64,000 nt of DNA from Agarivorans sp. Toyoura001 (GCF_005405585.1 NZ_BJEQ01000002.1:248001-312000), one strand, 5' to 3'. Counted from the first letter of the stretch, positions 28,044 to 36,830 are shown. A program made the numbers and translations. The notes: generated by a model from the letters alone, not told the origin.

Positions 28044-29978
28044 TTGAAGCAATGTACCCAAAGAGATGCTGCCCAGTTGCTATACAACAATGCATTTTCT
28101 GGAATACTTATTTCTATCATCGCTTCTAGTTTTTTAGTGTTTGCCTTTAACACCGCTGAGATGCGCCAATTTAAACACGCTTGGTGGGTTTTAATGACGA
28201 GTTTGTTACTTATTCGTTTGGTGGACTGGCATTTATGGAAGCGTCGCGATATTAACCGACAGCTGAATGGCAGCAAAGCAATACTGCGTTTTATCTCTGG
28301 CGCCAACCTCACAGCTGTATTGTGGTCAGTTTATATTCTAAAAGTAGTCGCCAACCCTAATAGCACCGACATTGACCTAAGCACCCATATCATCATTATT
28401 TCAGCCATGGCTGGTGGGTCTGCCACTGTGCTGGCAGGGCATAAACGTACTGCTATGTTTTATGCGTTTATCTTATTGGGTCCACCCTCTATTGGTTTAC
28501 TGCTATCAGGTATTTACGAACGTCAGATGTTAGGCATTTTAGGCTTTTTATTTGCCATTGTTATGGTGGTGATTGCCAAGAAAAATGCTGAATTTACAGC
28601 TCAAGCCATTTTACTTAAAAATGAAAATGCCCTGCTAGTTCACCACATGGAAGAAAAAGTAGAGCGCCGTACTAATACCATTTACGAGTTATCCAACCTT
28701 GATCCCTTAACCGGGTTGTTTAATCGCACCGCCTTTTTACAAAACTTACAACAGCAACTACTTGCCGCCCAAAAAAAACAACAAAGCTTGGCGGTGTTGT
28801 TTATTGATTTAGATGGTTTTAAAAAGATTAACGATGCTATTGGCCACGATACAGGCGACCAAGTACTAAACAATACCGCTCGCCGATTAAAAGACATAAG
28901 CGCTAATCACCAGTTACTTTGCCGCTGGGGTGGCGATGAGTTTTTACTCGCCATAGAAAACTGCGATGAGCAGCAAGCAGTGCAGCAATCTGAAGAGATT
29001 ATTCAGGTGCTATCAGCAGCCTACTCATTTCAAAATAATCGATTATCGGTAGGCGCAACGGTAGGCATTGCTCTTTATCCTCAGCATTCAGAAAATGAAC
29101 ACAGCCTTATTCGCTTAGCCGATACCGCAATGTACGCTCAGAAAAAACGCTCGCCCTGTACCGTGGGGGTATTTTCCAATCAGCTAGAACAAAAAATACA
29201 CCGAGAATTAAAGCTAAAGGATGGCTTAAGTCAAGCCATAGAAAAGCAGCAGCTTAGTTTGGCATTTCAGCCCATTTTGCGCGCTAAAGATTGCCAAGTG
29301 GTGTCTTTTGAAGCCCTGTTACGCTGGCAACTTGATGATGAAATGATCCCGCCAGACGAGTTCATCGGCATTGCTGAGCAATATGGATTAATCCGCAAAA
29401 TTGGCTTGTGGGTATTAGACAATGCCTGCCAAATTGCCAGTTCGTGGCCAAATGAACAGGCTTTGTCGGTATGTGTGAACGTATCCGTCACCCAATTAGA
29501 AGACCATGATTTTGTAGAAATTGTAAAACACGCGTTACATGCCAGCCAATTACCTCCCGAGCGCTTACATATAGAAATGACCGAGTCGGTATTTAGCAGC
29601 GACATACTGTTCTTGGCTGAGCAAATTAAAGCGATTCAAGATATTGGCGTACAGGTATCTATAGACGACTTTGGTACTGGCTATTCTTCGCTTTCTACCA
29701 TGCAAGATTTAGCCGTAAATACCGTAAAAATTGACCGTTCTTTTGTGCAACGTATTGATACCAACGGCTACCCGATCATTACCGCAGTGATGCATATTGC
29801 TCAGGCATTAAATTATTCGGTAGTGGCAGAGGGCGTTGAAACTGAAGCGCAAATGAACACGCTGCGCAGTTTAGGGGTAGATTTCTTGCAAGGGTATTAT
29901 TTTGCTAAGCCCTTACCTGAAAGCCAGGTCGTTGCCTTTATCAATGGCGGAGCTGAAACCACTTCCCAGCAAGCCTAA
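28044..29978 (+). CDS. Membrane GGDEF/EAL protein (c-di-GMP turnover)
   Basis: 644 residues from TTG 28044. Six or so hydrophobic segments (about 18-180) form an MASE-like sensor. The GGDEF domain has an intact GGDEF motif (residues 296-300) and no RxxD inhibitory site, so cyclase activity is plausible. The EAL domain is intact (EALLRW at 423, later MTESVF, DDFGTGYSSL, KIDRSF), so c-di-GMP cleavage is plausible too; net output unknown. No ATG is available. AAGG at 28017-28020 is too far from the TTG but ideally placed for an in-frame ATC at 28029, which would add IDNIE. The LacI-type operator upstream suggests carbohydrate-linked control. Confidence 0.88.
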   Translation: MKQCTQRDAAQLLYNNAFSGILISIIASSFLVFAFNTAEMRQFKHAWWVLMTSLLLIRLVDWHLWKRRDINRQLNGSKAILRFISGANLTAVLWSVYILKVVANPNSTDIDLSTHIIIISAMAGGSATVLAGHKRTAMFYAFILLGPPSIGLLLSGIYERQMLGILGFLFAIVMVVIAKKNAEFTAQAILLKNENALLVHHMEEKVERRTNTIYELSNLDPLTGLFNRTAFLQNLQQQLLAAQKKQQSLAVLFIDLDGFKKINDAIGHDTGDQVLNNTARRLKDISANHQLLCRWGGDEFLLAIENCDEQQAVQQSEEIIQVLSAAYSFQNNRLSVGATVGIALYPQHSENEHSLIRLADTAMYAQKKRSPCTVGVFSNQLEQKIHRELKLKDGLSQAIEKQQLSLAFQPILRAKDCQVVSFEALLRWQLDDEMIPPDEFIGIAEQYGLIRKIGLWVLDNACQIASSWPNEQALSVCVNVSVTQLEDHDFVEIVKHALHASQLPPERLHIEMTESVFSSDILFLAEQIKAIQDIGVQVSIDDFGTGYSSLSTMQDLAVNTVKIDRSFVQRIDTNGYPIITAVMHIAQALNYSVVAEGVETEAQMNTLRSLGVDFLQGYYFAKPLPESQVVAFINGGAETTSQQA

Positions 29979-30044
29979 CATTCTTAAGCCATTAGAGAGC
30001 GGCATAGCTGGAACCTAGCCCCTTCCTTGGGCGGTTCGAACAAT

Positions 30045-30452
30045 CTATTGCTGCAGGGTAAGCTCGCTAATCGTTTCATCTATCTTACAATTGTTACTGC
30101 TCTTGATAGATACAAGGTACTCACTGGTATTATTACCTTGGCTTTGCAGTGCATCTAACATACCTACGGTGTAACCCGCTTCTTCACCCACTAGCGTCAT
30201 AAAGGCAATGGCTTCATGATCGGGTTGCTGCACAGTGCTAATCATTCCCGCTAACCCTGCACGAACCGGTGCATCGTTTTCGTGGGCATGTACCGCTAAA
30301 CAACGACCTAAACGTTCGGCCTCTTCAACAACTTGGCGCTGCTGATGAGTGAGGATGTCGTCATTTTGCTCTGGTGCATTCGCCAGTGCTACAGAACTGG
30401 CAAACAAAGCGCTAAGTGATGCAGTAAGCAATAGATTCTTAGTATGTTTCAT
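30045..30452 (-). CDS. Hypothetical periplasmic protein
   Basis: 135 residues from ATG 30452, which has GAGAG nearby; the longer frame upstream is rejected. A signal peptide is clear (MKHTKNLLLTASLSALFASS...ALA). The mature part has two Cys (GRCLAVHAH and NCKID), probably a disulfide, and a helical middle (QQRQVVEEAERLG). I recognise no family. It is a lone gene between the GGDEF/EAL gene (convergent) and the tautomerase. Confidence 0.65.
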   Translation of the reverse strand: MKHTKNLLLTASLSALFASSVALANAPEQNDDILTHQQRQVVEEAERLGRCLAVHAHENDAPVRAGLAGMISTVQQPDHEAIAFMTLVGEEAGYTVGMLDALQSQGNNTSEYLVSIKSSNNCKIDETISELTLQQ

Positions 30453-30635
30453 ATAAACTCTCTTGGTTGTAAAACGCTGAGTCTCCAGAAAGAGACTTAG
30501 CTCGTTGGTGAACAACCATAGACTAACCAAGAAAGTTAAGAAGATTGAGCGGCAGCCGCGAGTTATATTGTTCCATTTTTCGGAACAGTGAAACGGGCGC
30601 CGTACTTAATCTGCATGACGAAACAGCCAAAGGCC

Positions 30636-31001
30636 TTACACCGCTTCGCTCAAAGCACTCACTGCTGCGCGATTACTGTAATATTGCTGAGCAATATCCC
30701 TTACCTCTACCGATACCATTTTCACGCTAGGTAATAACTCACACACAGCTTTAGCAACCGCGTCGGCTAAGTGCTTTTTCTGTAGCTCACTACGGCCACT
30801 TAAGATATGCACTGAAGTATGCACATAAGGAGCGCGCTTACCGCCAACCCGATAGTGATTAGCCAGTACTAAACGAGCTTTTACATCGCCATCAGCAAAC
30901 AAGCCGCTGGCTTCGACCGCGTCATGAACGGCTTCCACTAAAACATCAAAATTAACAATTCGAGCTAAATCTGCAGGGCATTCTATTACACAATGTGGCA
31001 T
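30636..31001 (-). CDS. 5-carboxymethyl-2-hydroxymuconate isomerase family (HpaF-like tautomerase)
   Basis: 121 residues, HpaF length. After Met the catalytic proline of the tautomerase superfamily is present (MPHCVIECP). The blocks LVEAVHDAVEASGLFADGDVKAR, YVHTSVHILSGRSELQKKHLADAV and VSVEVRDI follow the CHMI order. HpaF isomerises 5-carboxymethyl-2-hydroxymuconate in homoprotocatechuate breakdown. No other hpa gene is nearby, so the real substrate here may differ. AAGGAAA lies six bases before ATG 31001. Monogenic. Confidence 0.85.
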   Translation of the reverse strand: MPHCVIECPADLARIVNFDVLVEAVHDAVEASGLFADGDVKARLVLANHYRVGGKRAPYVHTSVHILSGRSELQKKHLADAVAKAVCELLPSVKMVSVEVRDIAQQYYSNRAAVSALSEAV

Positions 31002-31192
31002 GGGCTTTCCTTAGTCTGGGTAGTAATCCGGTACTGGTTTCCTGCCTTTTATAGGCAGGGATCGCACATTTGTTCGCTTTGCTTGAATCGTAAATACTTC
31101 TTCCATAGAGTAGTTTGCGTTATCAAACATATGACAAATGCTCTAGGAGTAGCAGATAGATCCCACTTGGGCTCTATTATTAAAGGAAAATT

Positions 31193-32146
31193 ATGACAGT
31201 AGAAACCATTCATAAAATTATTCTTCATCCTTTCATTCAAGAATCTTTACAGAGCCTTAAACTCATGACCGGTTTAGACGGCACTGCCGACGAACCCTTC
31301 ATTGATAAAGTAGAAGATTTTCGCTTTAAAGGTTACGCGGTTTGTTCTGACATGCAAGGGCAACTAGACGGCGTGGTTTTAATGCACCACTACCAAGAAA
31401 CGGCCGTAGCAATCGGTCAAGCCGTTCAACAATCTTTAGTCGGTGAAGCAAGCAACAGTGATAGCCTAGACGAAGAGTTGGTAGCCGCCCTAGAAGAATG
31501 GGGGAATACCATTGTTGGTCGCGCCACCCATTTGTTACAACAACACAAACTCGGATTCGAATTTTCTAGCCCCCATGTTGCATTAGATTTAGCTGACATG
31601 AGCCGCTACCTAGAGGGCGTACAACAAATTGTTACGGTACCCGTGCATGTAGAAGGCGTAGGCCGCTACTACTTCAACTTATTGGTGCGTCAGCTTGACC
31701 AACAAAACAGCTATCAAGAAGCGGTAATCAACAGTGACGCCTGTATTGTTGCGCCGCCAACAGAAGGTGAGCCCCTAGCAAAAGATGCTTTAATCATGAC
31801 GGTGGATGACAGCCCATTAATTAGGAAAGCAATGCTTCGAATCTTAGCCGGTATTGGTTATCACAATGTGATTGAAGCAGAAGATGGCGATACCGCCGTA
31901 GAGCAGTTGCTTAGCAAACAGCCTGATTTTGTATTTATGGATGTGGTGATGAACCGCCTTAACGGTGATAAAGCCTTAGCAAAAATGCGCGAAACTGACC
32001 AAAGCACGCCCATTGTAATGCTGTCTTCGGTTACCGATGCCAGTGTGGTAGATGCTTGTCAGAGCCAAGGTATTCAAGGTTTTATCTTTAAGCCTTTGAA
32101 TGTTGATAGTGGTGGTGAAGTATTACAAGCTTACCTAAAACGATAA
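31193..32146 (+). CDS. CheX-like phosphatase fused to a CheY-like receiver
   Basis: 317 residues. Residues about 1-185 resemble the CheX/CheC fold, with the phosphatase signature E102-W-G-N105 (ExxN). Residues about 198-317 are a response-regulator receiver: acidic pair D205-D206, phospho-acceptor Asp250 (FVFMDVVM), the Ser switch in MLSSVTD and the lysine in FIFKP. Free CheX dephosphorylates CheY-P; this fusion may dephosphorylate its own receiver or another one. AAGGAAA precedes ATG 31193. Nearby signalling genes are the PAS-MCP and the GGDEF/EAL protein, but they are not in one operon. A strong terminator follows. Confidence 0.85.
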   Translation: MTVETIHKIILHPFIQESLQSLKLMTGLDGTADEPFIDKVEDFRFKGYAVCSDMQGQLDGVVLMHHYQETAVAIGQAVQQSLVGEASNSDSLDEELVAALEEWGNTIVGRATHLLQQHKLGFEFSSPHVALDLADMSRYLEGVQQIVTVPVHVEGVGRYYFNLLVRQLDQQNSYQEAVINSDACIVAPPTEGEPLAKDALIMTVDDSPLIRKAMLRILAGIGYHNVIEAEDGDTAVEQLLSKQPDFVFMDVVMNRLNGDKALAKMRETDQSTPIVMLSSVTDASVVDACQSQGIQGFIFKPLNVDSGGEVLQAYLKR

Positions 32147-32172
32147 GCACCTGTTTGTATATTGCCTTTTGT

Positions 32173-32202
32173 AAAAACGAGCCTTAATCGGCTCGTTTTT
32201 TT
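32173..32202. terminator. Bidirectional terminator
   Basis: ACGAGCC and GGCTCGT arms, A-run before and T7 after. On the minus strand its arm overlaps the last codons of the PEP-CTERM gene, so the compact 3' ends share one hairpin. Confidence 0.88.
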
Positions 32203-32840
32203 CGAAGGATAATCAAAGCCGCTAAGGCAAAAATAAGCAAAATAATACTTGCTGGCTCAGATACGGCAAAGGTGGCTGCACTAAAGCTACTCACCGAAAT
32301 CGCCTCCACGTAAACGTTATCGATTAAGTTGCCTAGTGAACCGTTAATCATCGAATCCAACCGGATCCTCGACCAGTTATCGTTTGCTACAAAGGTTCCG
32401 CTAAATTGACGCCACGAATTATTATTATGATCGGCCAATAACTGCGAATACACCGTATTTCCTACGCTATCTTCAATACTTACCTGAAAAGACTCATTTC
32501 TGTTAGCTCTCGCTCGGTAAGATAAACCGAAACTGTACTGCTGCCCTTGGTTACTCGCAAAGTCTTGGTAAATGCTGTATTTACCCGATTGGCAGGCTCG
32601 CGAACCACCACCAGAACAGTGGGCGTTAAGCTCAATGAATTGATCGCCCTCAACCGCATTGATGTTGAATAAGTTATCCCAAATCTCAATGTTGTGCCCC
32701 TGCCAACCTTGCACATCATTACTCGAGAAGTAGCTCCAGCCACCACGACGAACATCATTACTCTCAAAGCTTCCGTTAGTAATAATCCCTGCGTTGGCAA
32801 ACAGCGGTAAACAACATAACAATCCTAATAATTTTTTCAT
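32184..32840 (-). CDS. PEP-CTERM sorted exported protein, carbohydrate-binding-like
   Basis: 218 residues from ATG 32840 (MKKLLGLLCCLP), with a GAAGAGG ribosome site; the earlier frame start is rejected. A signal peptide ends near LFANA, then GIITNGSFESND opens a jelly-roll domain of the type found in DUF642/CBM-like proteins (WSYFSSNDVQGWQG, EGDQFIELNA). The C-terminus is a PEP-CTERM signal: SEPAS, a hydrophobic helix and KKRAD. In this family exosortase cuts the tail at the membrane and the protein is passed to the surface or exopolysaccharide. No exosortase is in the window. Convergent with the CheX-REC gene. Confidence 0.88.
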   Translation of the reverse strand: MKKLLGLLCCLPLFANAGIITNGSFESNDVRRGGWSYFSSNDVQGWQGHNIEIWDNLFNINAVEGDQFIELNAHCSGGGSRACQSGKYSIYQDFASNQGQQYSFGLSYRARANRNESFQVSIEDSVGNTVYSQLLADHNNNSWRQFSGTFVANDNWSRIRLDSMINGSLGNLIDNVYVEAISVSSFSAATFAVSEPASIILLIFALAALIILRKKRAD

Positions 32841-33068
32841 TTTGGCCTCTTCTAGCAATTTGCAAATTCACTTGATTTACTGATGACTCAGCAAGCTTTA
32901 GGCCAAAGGAGAAATACAAACATAAGCCATTGATAAGATTAAATATAAACTATCAGCCGGGTTGATTTTCAGATTGCGAAACCCTTAAAAGCCCAAGGCT
33001 TAACGCTGTGTTTTTTCACAATATTCGATCTAAATGAAAAATAATGGCGTATTGTTAAACACAGTCTT

Positions 33069-34412
33069 TTGCTCTTAGTAGGTAGCAATATTAATAGCCC
33101 TAAACACTCTAAAGCCTCAAAGGTACCCAGCGGCCGCTTAGCTCGGCTTGGTCGCCTTGGTTCGCTGGCTTCACGCGTAGCAGGCGGAATGATCGCCGAA
33201 GGTGCGGTGCAACTCGCCGCCGGAAAACGCCCCAAACTTAATGAAGTGTTACTTACCCCAAATAACGTGAAACGGGTAGCAGACCAACTGGCTAAATTGC
33301 GCGGAGCCGCCATGAAAGTTGGCCAATTAATGTCGATGGATGCGGGAGAGATGCTACCCAAAGAAGTGAGTGAGTTACTGGCGAGATTAAGGGCCGACGC
33401 CGACCCCATGCCGATAGGCCAGCTAAGCCAAGTACTGCTTAAAGAATGGGGCGAAGATTGGCAACAACAATTTCAGCAGTTTTCACTACAACCGATTGCG
33501 GCCGCATCTATTGGCCAAGTACACAGTGCCTACCTCAGCCAGCAACAGCGGGTTGCCATTAAAATTCAGTATCCTGGGGTAAAAGACAGTATAGATAGTG
33601 ATGTAGATAATGTTGTTAGCTTGCTTAATCTAAGCGGCTTGTTACCGAAGCAGTTTGATTATCAGCAAATCTTACAAGATGCCAAGCTACAGCTTCACCA
33701 AGAAGCCGATTACCTGCAAGAATCGGAGTATTTACGCCAGTACCAACAAAAATTAGCGACTCACCCTGAATTTGAATTACCACAATTATTTGATCACCTA
33801 ACCACCAGCAACATTCTCACAATGAGCCATCATGATGGTGAGGTTATTGATCAGCTAAGCGAAGAGCCACAGGCACTGCGCGACAAAATAATGCATAACC
33901 TGTTTAAGCTACTGATGATGGAGTTGTTTGAGTTTGGGCTAATGCAAACAGATCCTAATTTTGCCAACTACCTCTACTCCAAGCAGTCTCAAAAAATCAT
34001 ATTGCTTGATTTTGGCGCAACCAGACAACTTCCCTCTGCACTCTCAGCTGGTTACCGACATTTGTTAAGCAAAGCCTTAAACCAGCCTTTTTCCTTAGAT
34101 TTAGCCGCGCTCACTGATTTAGGTTTTGTGAATGACGACAGCACTGAGCGACAAATTGCCACCTTAAAGTTAATGCTATCAATGGTCATTAAACCACTGC
34201 AATTTGACGGAGATTATGACTTTGCTCAATCTCCGCTGGCTAAACAATTACGCGAAACCGGAATGACCTTGAGTTATGAGCACGACTATTGGAACACTCC
34301 GCCCATTGATGTGCTGCTAATCCATAGGAAGATTGGCGGTATGTATTTGTTAGCCAGCCGCCTAAAAGCGAAAGTGAACCTGAAGCAAGTATTTGAACCC
34401 TATAGATTATAA
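33069..34412 (+). CDS. ABC1/AarF-like atypical kinase (UbiB family)
   Basis: Up to 447 residues. The KxGQ motif (AAMKVGQLMSMDAGEMLP), the A-rich nucleotide loop (IAAASIGQVHSA), VAIKIQYPGV and metal-binding DFG region (ILLDFGATRQLP) are present; QTDPNFANY carries the catalytic-loop Asp/Asn. UbiB-type proteins are membrane-associated atypical kinases/ATPases in quinone or lipid metabolism. This short form without C-terminal membrane helices is the soluble AarF-like kind. No ATG fits: the TTG at 33069 has no ribosome site, whereas TAGG (33079-33082) is well placed for an in-frame ATT at 33090, giving an N-terminus of family-like length. Monogenic. Confidence 0.88.
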   Translation: MLLVGSNINSPKHSKASKVPSGRLARLGRLGSLASRVAGGMIAEGAVQLAAGKRPKLNEVLLTPNNVKRVADQLAKLRGAAMKVGQLMSMDAGEMLPKEVSELLARLRADADPMPIGQLSQVLLKEWGEDWQQQFQQFSLQPIAAASIGQVHSAYLSQQQRVAIKIQYPGVKDSIDSDVDNVVSLLNLSGLLPKQFDYQQILQDAKLQLHQEADYLQESEYLRQYQQKLATHPEFELPQLFDHLTTSNILTMSHHDGEVIDQLSEEPQALRDKIMHNLFKLLMMELFEFGLMQTDPNFANYLYSKQSQKIILLDFGATRQLPSALSAGYRHLLSKALNQPFSLDLAALTDLGFVNDDSTERQIATLKLMLSMVIKPLQFDGDYDFAQSPLAKQLRETGMTLSYEHDYWNTPPIDVLLIHRKIGGMYLLASRLKAKVNLKQVFEPYRL

Positions 34413-34419
34413 GCCAAAA

Positions 34420-35340
34420 CTACCCTCTGGCGTTTAGCTCAATCATCACCGCAGCATGATCGCTAGCTTGGCTGTCGATAGAAAAATCGGCATGAGTAAG
34501 ATGGCGGTCGAAGCAGTGATAGGCGCTCACCTCTGCCATTTGTTGCTGGTAATCGGCCGAAAACTCACCCGACAATATAATGTAATCCAATACATTCGCC
34601 TGACCACCGTAGTAGTGAGTAGCAGGTCGAGGCGTCGCTGAAGAGCTCAAGCAGTAAGCGTCATGTAAGCGCCAAGCTTGTTCTACATCATCGTGGTGTG
34701 GCTGGGGTTCATCAAATAAATGCGCTAACGCCCCTTTAGATAAATCATCATTAAAGTCACCCATTATCATTAAGGGCTCAAGTTTGTACTTGCGACAACT
34801 CAGTATATCTTGCATCAACAAGGTGACCTCTTGATTGCGCAAATTGTCTGATTGCCAGCGCCCCATGTATTCATCAATATCACTAGGCTTGCCTTGAATA
34901 TCTTCATCCAACATCGGCCGTTTAGATTTAAGGTGCACAACATAGCACTTTACCCAGCCTAAGGAACCAAGCTTTACCTTAGCCACCAATGGCTGGCGAC
35001 TAAATAGATCGATATTGCCAGAGTTATACAAGGAGCCACTACGTAGAGGGTATTTGCTGGCCAGTGCTAAACCGGGTTTGCGATACACATAACTCGATTC
35101 ATCTAACGCACTGGGCGTCGCTAAGAAATAGGGATAACCCAAGGCCTTACATTGCTCAGCTAAAGCCTCGGCGCTAAACACTTCTTGAAAAGCCATCACA
35201 TCAGCTTGAGCTTGGTTAACCATGCGGCTTAACCAAGCTTGTTTTGCTTGCCACTGTTTGGCATCCAATATGTTATCAAATTCATAAGCGGCATAAGGAG
35301 GTGCTAAATAATTCAGCAAGTTTAAACTAAGTACTTTAAT
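34420..35340 (-). CDS. Endonuclease/exonuclease/phosphatase-family hydrolase, apparent ATT start
   Basis: 306 residues if translation begins at ATT 35340. The EEP fold is clear: IKVLSLNLLNY, VMAFQEVF (catalytic Glu), LKSKRP, IMGDFNDD (Asp/Asn pair), the DYIILSG block and QASDHAAVMIEL (terminal Asp-His). Family members cleave DNA, RNA, phospholipids or inositol phosphates; the substrate is not readable. The only non-ATT start, TTG 35319, would remove the first conserved Asn (N7, same position as in ExoIII MKFVSFN), whereas AAGGAG sits six bases before ATT. Convergent with the ABC1 gene, 7 bases apart. Confidence 0.85.
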   Translation of the reverse strand: MKVLSLNLLNYLAPPYAAYEFDNILDAKQWQAKQAWLSRMVNQAQADVMAFQEVFSAEALAEQCKALGYPYFLATPSALDESSYVYRKPGLALASKYPLRSGSLYNSGNIDLFSRQPLVAKVKLGSLGWVKCYVVHLKSKRPMLDEDIQGKPSDIDEYMGRWQSDNLRNQEVTLLMQDILSCRKYKLEPLMIMGDFNDDLSKGALAHLFDEPQPHHDDVEQAWRLHDAYCLSSSATPRPATHYYGGQANVLDYIILSGEFSADYQQQMAEVSAYHCFDRHLTHADFSIDSQASDHAAVMIELNARG

Positions 35341-35414
35341 TATTTACTCCTTACACCACTACTAACACATTGTTTATAAAGCCAATGTGCGCTAAACATC
35401 GCCGACTAGCAAGC

Positions 35415-35852
35415 TCATTCTACGGTAATGGTTATTTTCTCAGACAGGATAGGCGGTTGGTGTGGAATATGGTGCATATCGCCCAGCAGCAACTGCAAAC
35501 TATGCTCGCCAGGCATGAGTTCAATGGTGACCTCAGTTTGTCCGCCACCAAAGTGCACGTGCTGAGCATCTGCAGGTACTGGCATTTCTAAGTTTGGAAG
35601 TTGCTTTACGTCAATCAGCAAATGATGATGACCGGTGTTTTCTCTATCCACACCCGCTGGCGCAACCCCCATGCCCTTTAGGCCAAACGCCACCGTTAAT
35701 GGGCTGCTAAGCACCTCACCATCTTTAGGCGAAATAATGTAAACCGATGCCCCTTCCGGCGCTTTGGTAACGGCCGCACTAGGCAACGCTACCATTCCGA
35801 CACTTGCACTAAGCAACATGCCCATTGTTAACAATTTTCTAAGTCCACGCAT
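35415..35852 (-). CDS. DUF4399 family periplasmic protein
   Basis: 145 residues with a signal peptide (MRGLRKLLTMGMLLSASVGM). The His-rich blocks GHHHLLID, QHVHFGGGQTE and LLLGDMHHIPHQPP are diagnostic of DUF4399, a small periplasmic family whose conserved histidines suggest metal binding (possibly copper or zinc), though this is not established. The gene is monogenic, divergent from the next genes, and 75 bases from the EEP-family gene on the same strand, so a shared transcript is possible. Confidence 0.88.
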   Translation of the reverse strand: MRGLRKLLTMGMLLSASVGMVALPSAAVTKAPEGASVYIISPKDGEVLSSPLTVAFGLKGMGVAPAGVDRENTGHHHLLIDVKQLPNLEMPVPADAQHVHFGGGQTEVTIELMPGEHSLQLLLGDMHHIPHQPPILSEKITITVE

Positions 35853-36016
35853 TTAAACCTCGTTAGTCACTGAACAGAAAGGTTGACTTAAAAGGTAGTA
35901 ACGAACTTAAGACTAAGCAAAGGCCGAAGCATTGAACGAAATAGAATTACCTTACGTATTCTTTTACTATAAAACAAAAATAGCTCAGTAAATCAGCCTT
36001 AAAGCGGTAGGTGAAC

Positions 36017-36292
36017 ATGTTAAAAGCAATAACAGCAGAGTTTGTAATTAAGGTAGACGGGATTCGCGTCGAGGTCACTAAGGGTCGAGTACCAGAGTAT
36101 TTTTTGCACGAGATAAAGCTAGTACAACGCACTAGCCAAGCAGTTACCGGGAAAATATACGGCATGAAACGTGGCCGCCAAGTGACCCTAGAATGCTCTA
36201 AATCTATCCCCGAAAATGTATTACAGCGCCTGCGTAATGTATGGAAGCCTAATCCAACGCCAAGCAATGACGGAAATTTAAAACGCCGCTAG
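36017..36292 (+). CDS. DUF3634-like small protein
   Basis: 91 residues from ATG 36017 (MLKAITAEFVIKVDG), with TAGGTG upstream; a GTG two codons earlier is possible. The order FVIKVDG, KGRVPEYFLHEIK, TGKIYG, and SKSIPENVLQRLRNVW fits what I recall of DUF3634, a small uncharacterised gammaproteobacterial family. No signal peptide. The terminator hairpin overlaps the stop codon. Function unknown. Confidence 0.65.
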   Translation: MLKAITAEFVIKVDGIRVEVTKGRVPEYFLHEIKLVQRTSQAVTGKIYGMKRGRQVTLECSKSIPENVLQRLRNVWKPNPTPSNDGNLKRR

Positions 36293-36303
36293 CCGCGGCG
36301 TTT
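36281..36303 (+). terminator. Terminator overlapping the DUF3634-like stop codon
   Basis: AAACGCCGC and GCGGCGTTT arms with a 5-nt loop that contains the TAG stop. Only three T follow, so termination strength is uncertain. Confidence 0.6.
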
Positions 36304-36332
36304 ACTGGATATAAATAGGGCTGAGCCAAGCG

Positions 36333-36830
36333 CTAATCTCTCTTTTGTAGCACCCTAAAACGATCGAACCGGCCTGTTCCATCTTCATAAGCTGCAAAAA
36401 TGGTGACGGTATCCGAGTTACCACTATTAAAATCTACAGTGATTTTTTCCCAATCGGGATGATAATCATCATCTGAGTAAGTTTTCATCGTAAGCGTTTG
36501 AAATTTGTTTACTGCTTTTTGTTTCTCGGTTAACTCAGCGACCGTATTCACACCAATTTGACCAGAGCCTTTCATAAAGGCCATAAGCGTATAATCAGTA
36601 TTGGGTTTTACCCTAACATCTTGTTCTACACGTCCTGATTCACCAGTGATTTTTGCTGAGGACTCGTCGTCTCGCCCATGGTCAGATATTGCTGATGGGC
36701 CAGACTTTTTCCAGCCATACCAGCCTTGCTCAAAATCAGCATTAATAACTTTAACTCTAGCCGCGTATACATTGCCGGCTAACAGCGAGATTACTAAACC
36801 ACACAGCAAAAGCGAAGGTTGCTTTAACAT
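36333..36830 (-). CDS. Secreted carbohydrate-binding-module-like protein
   Basis: 165 residues from ATG 36830, which has AAGGAAA upstream. A signal peptide ends at GNVYA. The mature part is a single beta-sandwich-like domain: VINADFEQGWYGWKKSGPSAIS, ITGESGRVEQDVRVKPNTDYTLMAFMKGSG, WEKITVDFNSG and GRFDRFRVL. This is the pattern of the N-terminal binding modules of alginate lyases and similar marine enzymes, here as a stand-alone protein. No catalytic domain is attached. It might capture alginate or another polysaccharide; that is inference. The neighbouring orphan sugar-binding protein may belong to the same use. Confidence 0.75.
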   Translation of the reverse strand: MLKQPSLLLCGLVISLLAGNVYAARVKVINADFEQGWYGWKKSGPSAISDHGRDDESSAKITGESGRVEQDVRVKPNTDYTLMAFMKGSGQIGVNTVAELTEKQKAVNKFQTLTMKTYSDDDYHPDWEKITVDFNSGNSDTVTIFAAYEDGTGRFDRFRVLQKRD

